The notes beneath the pieces are model-generated. The model was not told where the DNA came from, ran no database searches, and saw only the letters and a list, made by a program, of their open reading frames with translations. Positions 47,931 through 59,118 of a stretch of DNA of 64,000 nucleotides are shown piece after piece; positions within the stretch are counted from its first letter, which is position 1, and each line of letters begins with the position of its first letter. The position numbers and the translations under genes are program-made. Origin of the DNA: Penelope pileata (lineage: Eukaryota; Chordata; Aves; Galliformes; Cracidae); the NCBI GenBank assembly GCA_013396635.1, contig WBMW01000424.1:1-64000 (forward strand), given 5' to 3'.

Positions 47931-48715
47931 TTCACTTGGAAGGGACCTATAAAGATCATTTAGTCCAACTGCCTGATGATGTCAGGTCTGACCAAAATGT
48001 AAGGTGTATTACTATATTACTAAGGGCATTATCCAAAGGCCTCTTGAACACTGACAGCCATGGGACATCAACTACCCTGCCAGGAAGCCTGTTACAGTGT
48101 TTCATCACCCTCACAGTAAATAATTTTTTCCCAATGTCCAGTCTGAACCTCCCCTGGCGCAACTTTGTGCCATTCCTGCATGTCCTGCTAGCAGTTCCCA
48201 TGGAGAAGAGCCCAGAACATCACTCTGCAATTTCCCTCCTCAGGAAGCTGCAGAGAGCAGTGAGGTCGCCTCCCAGCTTCCTCTTCTCCAGACTGCACAG
48301 CCTAAGTGTCCTCAGTCTCTCGTCACAGGACATGCCTTCCAGCCCTGTTACCTGCTTTGTTGCCCTCCTCTGGTTTCTTTCAAGAACCTTAATGTCCTTT
48401 TTACATCACAGAGCCCAGAATACACAATATTCAAAGTGAGGCCACACCGATACTAAATGTAAATGGAGAGTCACTTCTTTTGGGTGGCTGGCTATGCTGT
48501 GTTTAATGCAACCCAAAATGCGATTTTCCTTCTTGATTACCTGCACACACTGTTGGCTCATGTTGAGACTTCTGTCACCAGTGCTCCCAGTTTCCTTTCT
48601 GTGGGGCTGCTCTCCAGCCTCTCATCTTCCAATTTGCACTTGTTTCCAACATCACTCCACCCCAGGTGCAGAACCCGGCAATTACCATTGTTTAATTTCA
48701 TACCATTGATGAATG
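47931..48715 (-). mobile_element. CR1 LINE 3' fragment, 785 bp
   Basis: Reads leftward from about 48715. The untranslated region is the subfamily with GATGATGTCAGGTCTGACC. ORF2 pieces on the minus strand include NRLPGRVVDVPWLSVFKRPL with [20 protein letters not shown] (47956-48201), and near the 5' end LNNGNCRVLHLGWSDVGNKC (48558-48782 frame). Frames are broken several times between. It is 5'-truncated just downstream of the polymerase active site. Confidence 0.92.
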
Positions 48716-51700
48716 ACCAAAATGTAAGTCCAATTGCCGACATATTATTGCCTTGTGAACACACTGCTAAGAAGTTATTCAATCAACCTGTTACTGAGCA
48801 AGTTTTCCTTGCTGTCAAATCTTTCTATCATCCATAAGGTATTATACTGTGAGTAACATATTCCCAGATGTCTAAGAGATATACTTCTCTTGTTCATTGA
48901 TGATTTCTTGTGGAGTCTATTTAGGTAGCTTATATAATGTTATTGATAAAAAGTAAGTATCTCTTTCTCAGAAGCTGTAAGATTGCAGTCTTTTTTAACG
49001 TGTATGACTCCAGTTCTTTCTTGAACTATGAGGCTAGTTCTATGAGATAATATGATGATAAATCCTTTGCTTGTTGTTCCGGTCTTCATGCAGTCTCACA
49101 GAGATTCCTTAGTAATTAAGTTACAATCACATATGTGTTTTCCCATCAAGTGGATGCTGAGGAAATTTGGGTTTTAAGTCTTGTGTATATATGTACTGTG
49201 GTATCCTGATTTCACTCTAGATCATTTATATGATATCTTAACTCACAGAGTCAAGCTACCAGATTTATCAGTTGCTCGGCATTATTGTTACATTATTACA
49301 TTATTGTTACTCTCAAGTGAGAGACAAAAAATATCATGCATTTGACATATGCATAAAAGAAGTAAAACCTTGCCATTCCTACTTACACTGATTTACCAAC
49401 TCCCAGTTTTAAAAGACCTAGTAGAGAAGACAATGTCACTTTTCTGATACTACTACATAAGCTATGCTAGTTTTAACAGAAATTTTGTAGACTCCAATTC
49501 CACATCTTAAGTTAACAAAAACTGTCATATTGTAAGCAATTTAGTAAAATTTAACACTTCTTTAATTTTTTATGTTGTATAATTTCATTCGTGCCTGTCT
49601 CACTCTGATAGTAGATATAGATAGTAGATATCTTACCTGAAATGAAGCTAGGAAACGGAGAACAAGCTCATTGCAAATATGTACAGGACAAAACGCAATT
49701 TGCTAACCATCCTTTAAGTACATTCAAAAAAAATCTAAAAATACAGAATTAGGAAATATCTGCAAAATATCTGCATGTTTTAGCCCTTGGTCATCCACGG
49801 TACTAGAAACATAGTGCATGTCCAAATTCATTTAAATTTATATAACTCATAATTTCCTATTTAAAAAAAAAAAAAAAAAGGAAGAAAAAAAATCCACTTC
49901 ATAAACAGGGGTCCCTAGAGGTGTATCATGCAACCCTAGTGCTTTATATATTTAAAGATACGCAGGCACTTAAGTTTTCATCAATAAAGATATGCAACTG
50001 AGAATGTTATTGAATGTTCTTAAATTGACATTGCTGTGAAGGATGATTACTCTTGTACCTTTCTCATATCTATTTCTACCTTCCACACTTCCACTTATTC
50101 TGCAATTCTGATATTAATACAATTTTTAATTTATATTACATTAAATTTTGTGTTACTAAATACACTATTAATTTTGCCAAACATATTCTATCTTCAGCGT
50201 GCAAGCAGTTCTGAGAACAGAAACTCAGGGACAGATCAGGGACTTCTTGCTCAAGAAAAGCTGGGGAGCGATCCCTATTCCTGCTCACAAGCTCTAAATG
50301 TCAGGAATGCAGAGATTTCAGTTTCATAATGATAAATTTTTAAGGAAGTTCCAGTTTAGCCTACATCTTACTGTCAAAGGCAAATTTCTGGCACTTAAGG
50401 CATTCTCACATCTTTCAATTACTTGGCAAACTTTTGGTTGCAATGCTATTAAAAAAAAAAAAAGACAGATAGCTACATCACACCATGCTGACAGAAGTGT
50501 ATAGCTACTGTAATCCCTCCTATCCAAAGAGGTGATTGAGAAGCATTTGAGTCCCACCCATGACAAAGAAACAATCTTAGCCATACCCTATCTTCGCTAT
50601 TTCCAACAGATTGGCTTAGCCTCACCACAGCTCAGCATGCTGACTAAGGTGAATCTTAGTCATAAGTGCCTCGGGTCCCCTGTGAGTTGTGCAGGAAGCT
50701 TAGGAATAACATGAAAGTTTTAGAACGTAGATAGAGGAACCCTATACAACTTGTTCTGATGCTAAATAGTAAATATAACTTCCTGGAACAAGAACATAAT
50801 TAATTTTAAATTTCTGAAATTGACAAAATTAAAAACAATCTCCCAGAAAATGAGTCGCTTATGTCACTGAATACTTTTTTTTTAATAACAATCAAAATCA
50901 AAAATTTCTTAACGCAGTATTAGTATTTTATGTTATATAGAAGGATGTAAGTTTTACATTTTTATGTAGTTTCCATAACAACCTGAATATAAGATAATTT
51001 TAAATAACTTGCATTTCATTGCAGTCTATATTATGGATGCCTAACATTGCAACAAACAATAGACTCAAGAAGAGCACATTCACATTTTATTGTTTTGCTT
51101 ACTAAATGAATTACGCAATCATAAAAAGGTGTTATTTCTGTTAAATGGCATGTCTGAGAAACGAATAACTATCTATTTACTCAGGTAGGCATCTACATTG
51201 CTTTCAGGAAATGTAAACATCTAAATATCTGCCATCAGGCACAGTCATACTGCTGCTGTGTCAGCTGATCAGATCATCATGGTCAGATAGCAAGCAAGTT
51301 TTGAGAAAGCAACTTTGTTTCTGTCTAGTGCTTTGGAGTTTGCTTTTGTAGAAATCCCATAGTCATTTTATTTCTGTATGGTTTCAAATGAATCTTTCAC
51401 ATTCATATTATTTGAAAACTGCAGAGACAAACTGCATAGACAAGCAGAGACAATTCAAGCCATTAATGACTACCTTATGCAAAGATTTCAGCCATGGCGC
51501 TTGTAGCAGAGAGACTGTAGCATGGTCATACAAACAATAAAACCCATATAAGACAGAGGTTTTTGGAATAACAAAGTACAGTTGTGCTTAAAACTGCTTT
51601 TGATTTTTAAGTGCAATTTATATCCTGTAGGCAATCTTCCAAAAGCTTATAAAGACTCCAGCTGAGATGAGACTAAATATAAATTATGCCCTCTTATCTA

Positions 51701-52455
51701 CCCTCTTTTATTCACCCAGATCTTATCGATTTAAGTAGGAGCAGTGCTTGTGTGTGTGTATGTGTGTGAATTTCTGTGTGGATTAATATGAATGAAAAGA
51801 AATTTCATGTGATAGGATTTCCCTGTATTTTCCCCTCAGGATTTTTCAATGAGCTCTGCTGAAGCTAAAGGAACTTTGACCTCTGTAGGCATTATGGAGA
51901 ACAAGAAAACAACTGAGGATCATTGATTCACGTCTCTGAGTGGCATTTTCTCAGTTCTCAAGTTGCTGCTACAGAGAATTTCTATGTGAATGCTTTTAAA
52001 AATGCTATTAGTAGAACTTCATAATTGTCCTGAGCTGTCATGTTCACTAATTCTACAGAAAGTGTGACCTTTAATCAAGAGAAAGAAGCATCACAAAACA
52101 TTACTCTGTTTTACAGTTAATGTGCAACTCAGCACCGCATGGATACATCTTCAGTTCTCTGATGATTGCTAAATTTTTTCATTCACTTGCCTCCTGCTGT
52201 ACTATTTTCTTTTTCTAGTTGCTAATATATTGCTATCATATTTATGAAGAAGTATGACCATTTACCCAAATCTTGAGTCTAAATGATCTTTAAAAATGTT
52301 TGTCTGCAGAGGGATATTTTTCATGTGTCCAGATTTAGCTCTTTTATCAGACTAGTTACAGATAAATCTTGCTTTTTTATATTATTCATTGAATGTGATG
52401 GGATATCATTGCCTAATTTACAGCAAAGATAGACCGGGATCTGGTCTCATGTTTA
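48716..52455. other. Unique A+T-rich non-coding DNA
   Basis: No transposon or gene is seen for 3.7 kb. There is an A run at about 49863-49879 and a short (GT)n at about 51747-51770. Frames such as 50036-50329 (97 codons) have no known domain. Confidence 0.55.
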
Positions 52456-52999
52456 CATAGGTTGCTCCGAAAGTAATGCCTCCTATTTAGTTCAATGAAA
52501 ACTGCAGCAGATACAAAGACCACAATAACACTATTTGAGAGAGCAAATTCTCAGCTTCAAAAAACTATTTTTTGACATAGTCACCATCATTAGCTACACA
52601 TTTTCACCAGCAATGAGCAAGAACATGCATGCCACGTTCATGAAAATCTGTACCAGTGGAGGTGACCTACTGTCACTGCTGTTACTGTTGAAATACACCA
52701 CCCACCACCTCACTGTGCTCATATCCACTTTTTGGTCTCTATAAACGTACAGCAAGCTTCAGTGAATGTCAGTGGGTGCATTTTTTTCCACATGGAGGAA
52801 TTCAGTTCCACACCTTTGCTCGACACATTAGACGTCATTTTGTCAGAGTGCCCTTCTGCTGCCATCTGTTACACAGCAACAAAATTTAATGGAATATTGG
52901 TGGGAAGGTTCAACCTCTACTGCCTACCACCAACATCCATCTCTGATATCATGGTCCAACATAATAAAATGGGAGACATTACTTTCAGAGCATCCCTTG
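52456..52999 (-). mobile_element. Galluhop-like mariner MITE, copy 2
   Basis: A complete 544-bp copy flanked by TA on both sides (52454-52455 and 53000-53001), the mariner target duplication. The left end is CATAGGTTGCTCCGAAAGTA and the right end CATTACTTTCAGAGCATCCC then TTG. It is collinear with 13595-14148 over its whole length. As there, the minus strand keeps a transposase start (helix-turn-helix part, about 52680-52800) and end (about 52560-52660) joined by a deletion of the catalytic centre. It needs transposase in trans and is presumably immobile now. Confidence 0.9.
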
Positions 53000-53001
53000 T
53001 A

Positions 53002-54039
53002 TGTTCATTCTTGGGTAATACTCATGTATCTTAGTACTCAGAAGTCTCCAATTCCATTCATAAGCAAGTTTTTTCTTAGTATTGACATGTTTATTATTTC
53101 TGGAACATGAATAAAATCTAGATGTCAAGTAATGCAAGCATAGACAGATAATCAAAATAATAAGAGTTTGAAATCATAAGTCCTTATGGCTGTATGTGAC
53201 AGATATCATGATTAAATATGATTTTTCTGAAGGTATTCTGTCACATGATCATACTAATAGCCCAGAGATAACATATTTCAATAAGCTCATTCATCCATTT
53301 TTCCATCCCCTGCCTGTGTCTCTCTTTTCATGGAATAATAAGGGAAAAAGCAGGGGACAGAATGTGGACTGAGAGATTTTTTCTTGCTGTGTGTTTTCCC
53401 CACAACCCCATCACAGTCAACACTGCTGAGCGTTCGGTGTTTGCTATTTATGCATACAAGAACTACATAAACAACTTGTTTTGGGGGAAAAAAATTCAGT
53501 TGTGGCAGGAGTGCACCAGAAGATAAATAAGTTGGATGAATGAGTTGGTTTCATCATGTGATAAGGGGAAGGACTAAAGCGAAGCCTTCAAAAAACAGAC
53601 TAAAGTTATATAGTGTATCCAGACAAAGAGTGAGCCCATAAGTACATGTAGTGTAAACCAAAAAAATAACAAAACTGCAAACAGTCACCACTTCAGATCA
53701 TTTTCCAGAAGAGTGATATAAGCTTTGTCCCTTTATCATATGCCTAGCCAGGGACAAAATTGTTGATAAATGAGGGACATTATTTTACTTTTCTAAATAA
53801 TTGTTCTTTTTGGTTGATTTTACATTTTTCCAGCTTCTGCGGAGGAAGTTGGCTTGGAACTGGGGAAAGACAAGTTTTACTTGGTTTATGAACTAAAGAA
53901 GTCATACACATTGAAAAAATGAACTCACTTTTTCAGGGACATCTTCATGCCCTTGCATAGTTTAAGTCACTTCATTGGTCAAAATCAATTATTTATCTTC
54001 AACTACCCTATAGAAGATAAGGAAATATGAATAAATTTT
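53002..54039. other. Unique non-coding DNA
   Basis: Nothing recognisable between the mariner and the long CR1. Confidence 0.5.
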
Positions 54040-55205
54040 CTCTGAAAAAGAGAAGGACTGGTGTGGGAGATATGGTAGTCAGAAGTTGTCTTGGGCATAG
54101 TGACTATGAAATGGTAGAGATCTCTATTCTTGGCAAAGTCAGGAGGGGGGTCAGCAAAACTGCTGCCTTGGACTTCCAGAGGGCAAACTTTCAATTGTTT
54201 AGGACATTGGTTGGGAGAATTCCTTGGGATTTGGACCTGAAGGGCAAAGGGAAGCTGGACATTGCTCAAGAAGGAAATCCTAAAGGAACAAGAATAGGCT
54301 GTCTGTGTGTGCCATATGATGAACTGGTGGGACAGAAGACCAGCCTGGCTGAACAGGGAGCTTTTGCTAAGACTCCGGGAAAAAAAGAGTTTATCATCTT
54401 TGGAATAAGGGACAGGCAACTTGGGAAGAGTACATGAATGTTGCTAGGATATGCAGAGGGAAAATTAGAAGGAAAAAAACCTGGCAAGAACTTACTCTGG
54501 CCACCATTGCTAAAGATAATAAAAAGTGTTTTTACAAATATATTAACAGCAAGTGGTAGGCCAAGGAGAATCTTCATCCTTTATTGGATGTGGCAGGGAA
54601 CATTATCACTGAGGATGAGGAAAAGGCTGAGGTTCTCAATGCTTTCTTTACTTCTGTCCTTAATAGTCAGAACAGTTATATTCTGGATACTCAGACCCCT
54701 GAGCTCGAATACAGGGATGCGGAGCAGAATAAACCCCCCATGATTCAGGAGAAAACAGTGAGCTGCTGCTTCACCTAGACGGTCGCAAATCCACGAAGCT
54801 GGATGGTATGCACCCTAGGGTAGTGAGGGAGCTGACAGGTGATTGCTAAGCCACTTTCCATCTTTAATCAGCAGTCTTGGCCAGCCAGAGAGGTTCCAGA
54901 TGACTGGAGACTTGCTATTGCAATGCCTATCTACAAGAAAGTTCAGAAGGAGGATTCAGGGAACTACAGGCCTGTCAGTCTAACCTCAGTATTGGGGAAG
55001 GTTAGGGAACAGATCATCTTGAGTGCAATCACGCAGCATGTGTGGGACAACCAGGGGATCAGGCCTAGCTAGTGTGGGTTCATGAAAGGTAGGTCCAGCT
55101 TAACCAACCTGATCTCCTCATATGACCAGTTGATCCGCCTAGTGGAAGAGGGAAAGGTTGTGGACACAGTCTACGTAGACTTTAGCAAAGTCTTTGATTC
55201 TGTCC

Positions 55206-55349
55206 CTGTCCTAGTTTCTAACAGAAGCTACACTTTCTCGTAGTGTCTAGTATGAATTTATCTTGTACCTCCGAGATACTGATAACATCCTGGCAGTGTT
55301 GAGCGGAGCCGAGGACATAACTCACTTCCGCATTCTTCTGCCAGTGAAA
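55206..55349 (+). mobile_element. LTR 5' end inserted in CR1, cut by an N
   Basis: Foreign to CR1. It starts TGTCCTAGTTTCTAACAG, the inverse of the right ends of the 22055 and 56820 LTRs (...ACCAGGACA), and contains GATACTGATAACATCCTGGC as expected for a U3 start. It ends at the N (55350), where CR1 resumes. Only about 144 bp are visible, so the rest of the LTR or a larger element may be missing from the assembly. Confidence 0.65.
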
Positions 55350-55350
55350 N
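55350..55350. other. Single ambiguous base (N) at an LTR/CR1 junction
   Basis: LTR sequence lies to the left and CR1 ORF2 to the right. Confidence 0.9.
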
Positions 55351-56349
55351 TTGGACAAAAAACTGGCTGAATGCCTGAGCCCAGAGAGTGGTGGTGAATG
55401 GAGTTAAATCCAGTTGGTGACAGGTCACGAGTGGTGTTCCCCAAGGGCTGATGCTGGGGCCAGCCCTGTTTAACACCTTTATTGATGATTTGGACAAGGG
55501 TATTGAGTTCACCCTCAGTAAATTTGCAGATGGTGCCAAGCTGGGAGGAAGTGTTGATCTGCTTGAGGGTAGGAAGGCTCTACAGAGGGATGTGGACAGT
55601 CTGGATCAATGGGCTGAGGCCAATTATATGATTTTCAACAAGATCAAGTGCTGGATCCTCCACTTCGGTCACAACAACTCCGTGCAGAGCTACAGGCTTG
55701 GGGCAGAGTGGCTGGAAAGCCACACAGACCAAGAGGATCTGGAGGTGCTAGTAGACAGCTACCTGAACATGAGCCATTGGTGTGCCTAGGTGGCCAAGAA
55801 GGCCAATGGCATCCAGGCTTGTATCAGAAATAATGTAGTCTGCAGGACTAGGGAAACGATTGCCTTTCTGTACTCTGCACTGGTGAGGCTGCACGTTGGG
55901 TACTGTGTTCAGTTTCGGGCCCCTCACTACAAGAAAGGCACTGAGGCCCTGGAACATGTCCAAAGAAGGGCAACAAAGCTGATGAAGGGTCTGGAGCACA
56001 AGTCTTATGAAGAGAGGCTGAGGGAACTGGGATTGTTCAGTCTGTAGAAGAGGAGGCTCAGGGGAGAGCTTATTACTCTCTACAACTGCCTAGAAGGAGG
56101 TTGTAGTGAGGTAGAAGTCAGCCTCTTCTCCCATGTAACAGTGATAGGATGAGAAGTAATGACCTTAAGTTCACCAGGGGAGGTGCAGGTTGGATATTAG
56201 GAGAAATTTCTTAGAAAGAGTGGTAATGCATCGGAACAGACTACCCGGGGAAGTGGTGGAGTCACCATCCCTGGATGTTTTCAAGAAAAGGGTAGATATG
56301 ACACTTAGGAAAGTGTTTTAGTGGGCATGGTGGTGATGCATTAACAGTT

Positions 56350-56469
56350 TGTCCCAGTTTGACCTAGCAGACAGCTAAGTCCCCCACAGTTGTTCGCTCA
56401 CCCTCCCCCCTCCCAAGTGGGATGGGGGAGAGAATTAAGGAATAAATACGGTAGAACTCGTGGGTTGAG
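56350..56469 (-). mobile_element. LTR end fragment next to CR1, cut by an N
   Basis: TGTCCCAGTTTGACCTAGCA, CCCACAGTTGTTCGCTCACC, GGGATGGGGGAGAGAATTAA, ACTCGTGGGTTGAG, then N at 56470. Same order of blocks as 18409-18520. The family normally continues ATAAAGACAGTTT; here unrelated A+T-rich DNA follows. Confidence 0.8.
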
Positions 56470-56470
56470 N
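56470..56470. other. Single ambiguous base (N) cutting an LTR
   Basis: LTR homology ends exactly at this base. Confidence 0.9.
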
Positions 56471-56819
56471 TTTATGATTCATCCTTTTATGGATTATTAT
56501 TTATCCTTTTAAGATTTATCCTTATGATTTATATGAATTATCCTTTCTAGACATTCCAAGGACACATATCCAAAAGTGAAGCTATTAGTCATATGAGTCG
56601 TCATCTGTTTATTGTTGCATATTGCACTGAGACTTGAATAGGAAACATTGCACTTACAAGAAGTGTGCAAGAATGTTTTTCTTCATATATCCTATCAGCT
56701 TTGTTCAGTTCAATATTTAATATATGTGACAACATAAGCAAAATTTAGTATTGAAATGATTTTAATGTCATTACCATTTCTTTGGAAGTAATTCAGCGTT
56801 ACATGCAAAGTTAGCATGT
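56471..56819. other. Short A+T-rich interval with TTTATCCTT-like repeats
   Basis: 56471-56550 repeats variants of TTTATCCTTTTA/TATGATTTAT irregularly. The rest is not recognised. The first bases (TTTATGATTCATCC) might be a decayed CR1 tail, but this is weak. Confidence 0.45.
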
Positions 56820-57000
56820 TGTTGCGGTTTAACCCAGCAGGCAGCTGCGTAACACACAGTTGTCCACTCACTCTCCCTGCTTCCAGCAGTTTGAGGGAGA
56901 CAATCAGGGAAAAAAAAAAAAAAGAACTCATGGGTTCAGATGAAACCTATTTACTAAGACAGAAAAAAAAAAGAGGAAAAAAGGATAATAGTTATGATTT

Positions 57001-57062
<62 letters not shown>

Positions 57063-57460
57063 TACACACGAAACAAGTGATGCACAAAGCAATTGCTTAC
57101 CACCCATCAATCGATACTCAGCCAGTCTCAAAGCAGTGGCTAATGGCCCAACCAAATCCCCACCATTTTCAAGCTTTTTTCACAATGTCATATGATATGG
57201 AATATATCTTTGGCCATTTTAGACCAGCTGTCCCGGTTCTGCCCTCTCCCAGCTCCTTGTGCTCCCTCAGCCCCCCTCACTGTCAGGACAATATGTGAAG
57301 CTGAGAAGCTGAAGTGTTCTTGGCTCTGTACAGCACTGCTCATCAACAATTAAAATCATCCTTGTGTTACCAACATTGTTTTTCTCCTAAAACCAAAACA
57401 TAACATCATACCAGAGGCTATGAAACAAAAATCAGCTCTATCCCACCTAAAACCAGGACA
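56820..57460 (-). mobile_element. Near-complete LTR of the TTTAACCC family, 641 bp
   Basis: Starts TGTTGCGGTTTAACCCAGCA and ends AAAACCAGGACA (TG...CA). It is the fullest copy of the family in the window. Blocks: TTGTCCACTCACTCTCCC, AACTCATGGGTTCAGATG, an A-rich part with a (TACATA)10 array (57001-57060), AAACAAGTGATGCACAAAGC, CCAATCC-type region with TGTCATATGATATGGAATAT, CCAGCTGTCCCGGTTC, GAAGCTGAGAAGCTGAAGTG, AACTCTATCCCA-type end. By comparison with 24230-24612, U3-R-U5 reads on the minus strand. Flanks are CATGT and ATTTT, so no clear target duplication survives. The 160-codon plus frame through it is an artefact. Confidence 0.87.
57001..57062. repeat. (TACATA)10 hexanucleotide array inside the LTR
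   Basis: Ten perfect TACATA units at 57001-57060, followed by TATACACACG. The other LTR copies here do not have it, so it expanded after insertion. It produces a Thr-Tyr repeat in the plus-strand translation. Confidence 0.92.
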
Positions 57461-58837
57461 ATTTTCCAGGCCATGAGCAGGGTACTGGGGAGCATCAGGA
57501 GGATGCTGCCCTACTGTGGGGAGCAGAAAGTCAGGAGCCTAAAGCAGGATGGAGGACTGGCAGGATAGTGTCACTCTGGTGGGGTTCTCCAAGCAGAGCA
57601 GCACAGGACTTGGTGATGGTGAAGATAACCAGTGATGACCAGACGAGTCTTTAGAAATGAAGCAGGTCAAGCCAGAAAGTCAAGCCAGCAAGGCAAGGTC
57701 AGTATCATCCAAATTCAAAGTGAGGCACAACATAACTTAATCTCAGTTCTAGTTTCTCATCTTGGTCTTTTCCCAGACTGTGCTGCAGATCTATAATGTC
57801 TGGCCTTCCACCCTCAACCCTCTGCTGCTGGCTCATCTTCATCTTTGTAAAGCAGCATAAACCCGCCACTGCCTGACTGATTTTATTTCAGAAAATATTT
57901 CCTGCTGGTTTTGTGCATTAAATAGTACTACTATTCCAAAGTATCAACGTCTAAAAAAGAGACTAGGTGCTTTAACTCTCCACCTGGGAGCCAAAAGTTA
58001 GGATTTTCTCCTTACAAATGTAGCCCAACACCAGGTGACACTCAGTCTTGCAGAAGTCTTGCAGAAGTTTTCTCAGTCTTTTGCTTACTTAATTTTTTAT
58101 GACCTCTTTCTGTAAAGCACTGAATGTTTAATTTAATTTTTGTATACATGTTTCAACCACAACTGCTGAAAGTTTAATATATGAATAGTCATCCAAAAAG
58201 GAACTGCAGCTCACATGTTCTGCCTTCTGTCTCTTGAGTCTTTAAGGTGAGTGCTTTAACACCAAGGTGACCTCACAGTAGGAACATTTTGTCAGCCACT
58301 GGATGATAAAGGTTTGGATTTCCTCAAGAAGTAAAGGGAATTAAAATCATATAAATCAGTTCCTAAGAGAGTGCTCTAGCCTAGGCCATTACATAAAATG
58401 GAGTTGCTATCACCACTTCTGGAGATGTTTTAACAGAAACTATTGTCCAGAACTGTACTTTGGGAAAAGTCTGATTTTTCTAAGTACTCTGAGAGTATTT
58501 TGAGAGTATCTATGAACAGGAGCTTCTAAGAGGCATTGGAGAGAGGTAAAGCAAGTTTTTCTTGTTAGGTGTACAGGAAAATGCATTATATCTCAGCAAA
58601 GTACATCTTGGAGAAGTGTGAAGCACAGTATATGATACTTCAGGATGAAGAAGGAGTATAACCCAAGGAAACAAAGATCTGAAGGAACAATGTCTGTCTT
58701 GCTTCCCTTTTGATTTTTCCCTCTGGAAAAATGCTGTTGCTTTTCTTTCCCCTGCCTCATGCCACTGTTAAGAAAAGGAAGGATATCACATGTAATAACC
58801 AAGGTCTTGTATATGAAGTCTCTCACATTCTGCGTGA

Positions 58838-58965
58838 ATTAATACTAAATTAATACTTTAAGATTATAGTAATAGTATTAAATTATAATATTATAATAAT
58901 ATATTAATTAAATTATAATGTAATTATATATTAATAATTATATATTAATATTTACATTAATACTA
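58838..58965. repeat. A/T-only low-complexity tract
   Basis: Built of TTAATA, AATTATA and ATATTA motifs. Includes AATTATATATTAAT twice in exact tandem (58922-58935, 58936-58949). Confidence 0.85.
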
Positions 58966-59088
58966 AATGTTATCCAATTCAATGTGGTGCCCATGACGCA
59001 TGAGAGGAACAACTGCATTTTGTTGTCATGGGCAGGAAAGCACCTAGTTGGTCTGTAAATCTGTAAATCTGTGTAAATCAGTAAACTT

Positions 59089-59118
59089 TCCCCCACTCCC
59101 CCCTCCCCCCCCGCCCAG
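59089..59118. repeat. C-rich tract
   Basis: Runs of five, six and eight C (TTCCCCCACTCCCCCCTCCC then CCCCCGCCC). The complementary strand has four G runs and could form a G-quadruplex. Confidence 0.7.

Larger units (their letters stand above)
54027..56047 (+). pseudogene. CR1 ORF2 remnant: endonuclease end, linker, reverse transcriptase
   Basis: In order: endonuclease end GHSDYEMVEI (the catalytic His of the SDH motif is Tyr at residue 27 of the 54027 frame); linker EDEEKAEVLNAFFTSVLNSQ (54584-54778); reverse-transcriptase motifs GNYRPVSLTS (54839-55072) and VYVDFSKVFDSVP, where the first catalytic Asp is present (to about 55205). After the insertion and N come [20 protein letters not shown] (55451-55789), where the active-site pair FADD has become FADG, and the C-terminal [20 protein letters not shown] (55790-56047). 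Several frameshifts and two changed catalytic residues make it inactive. Confidence 0.88.
54040..56345 (+). mobile_element. CR1 LINE, longest copy, 2.3 kb, interrupted
   Basis: Covers ORF2 from the C-terminal part of the endonuclease to the last codons ([24 protein letters not shown] end near 56310). It then stops before the untranslated region and tail. An LTR piece is inserted at 55206-55349 and ends at the N at 55350, with about 60-70 bp of CR1 lost there. At 56350 another LTR starts, followed by the N at 56470, so the CR1 tail is probably hidden in or beyond that gap. Confidence 0.92.

Noticed and set aside
54266..54577. 103-codon minus frame opposite the long CR1
   Set aside because: Shadow of ORF2 on the other strand.
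56816..57298. 160-codon plus frame with Thr-Tyr repeats
   Set aside because: Lies within the LTR and includes the (TACATA)10 array.
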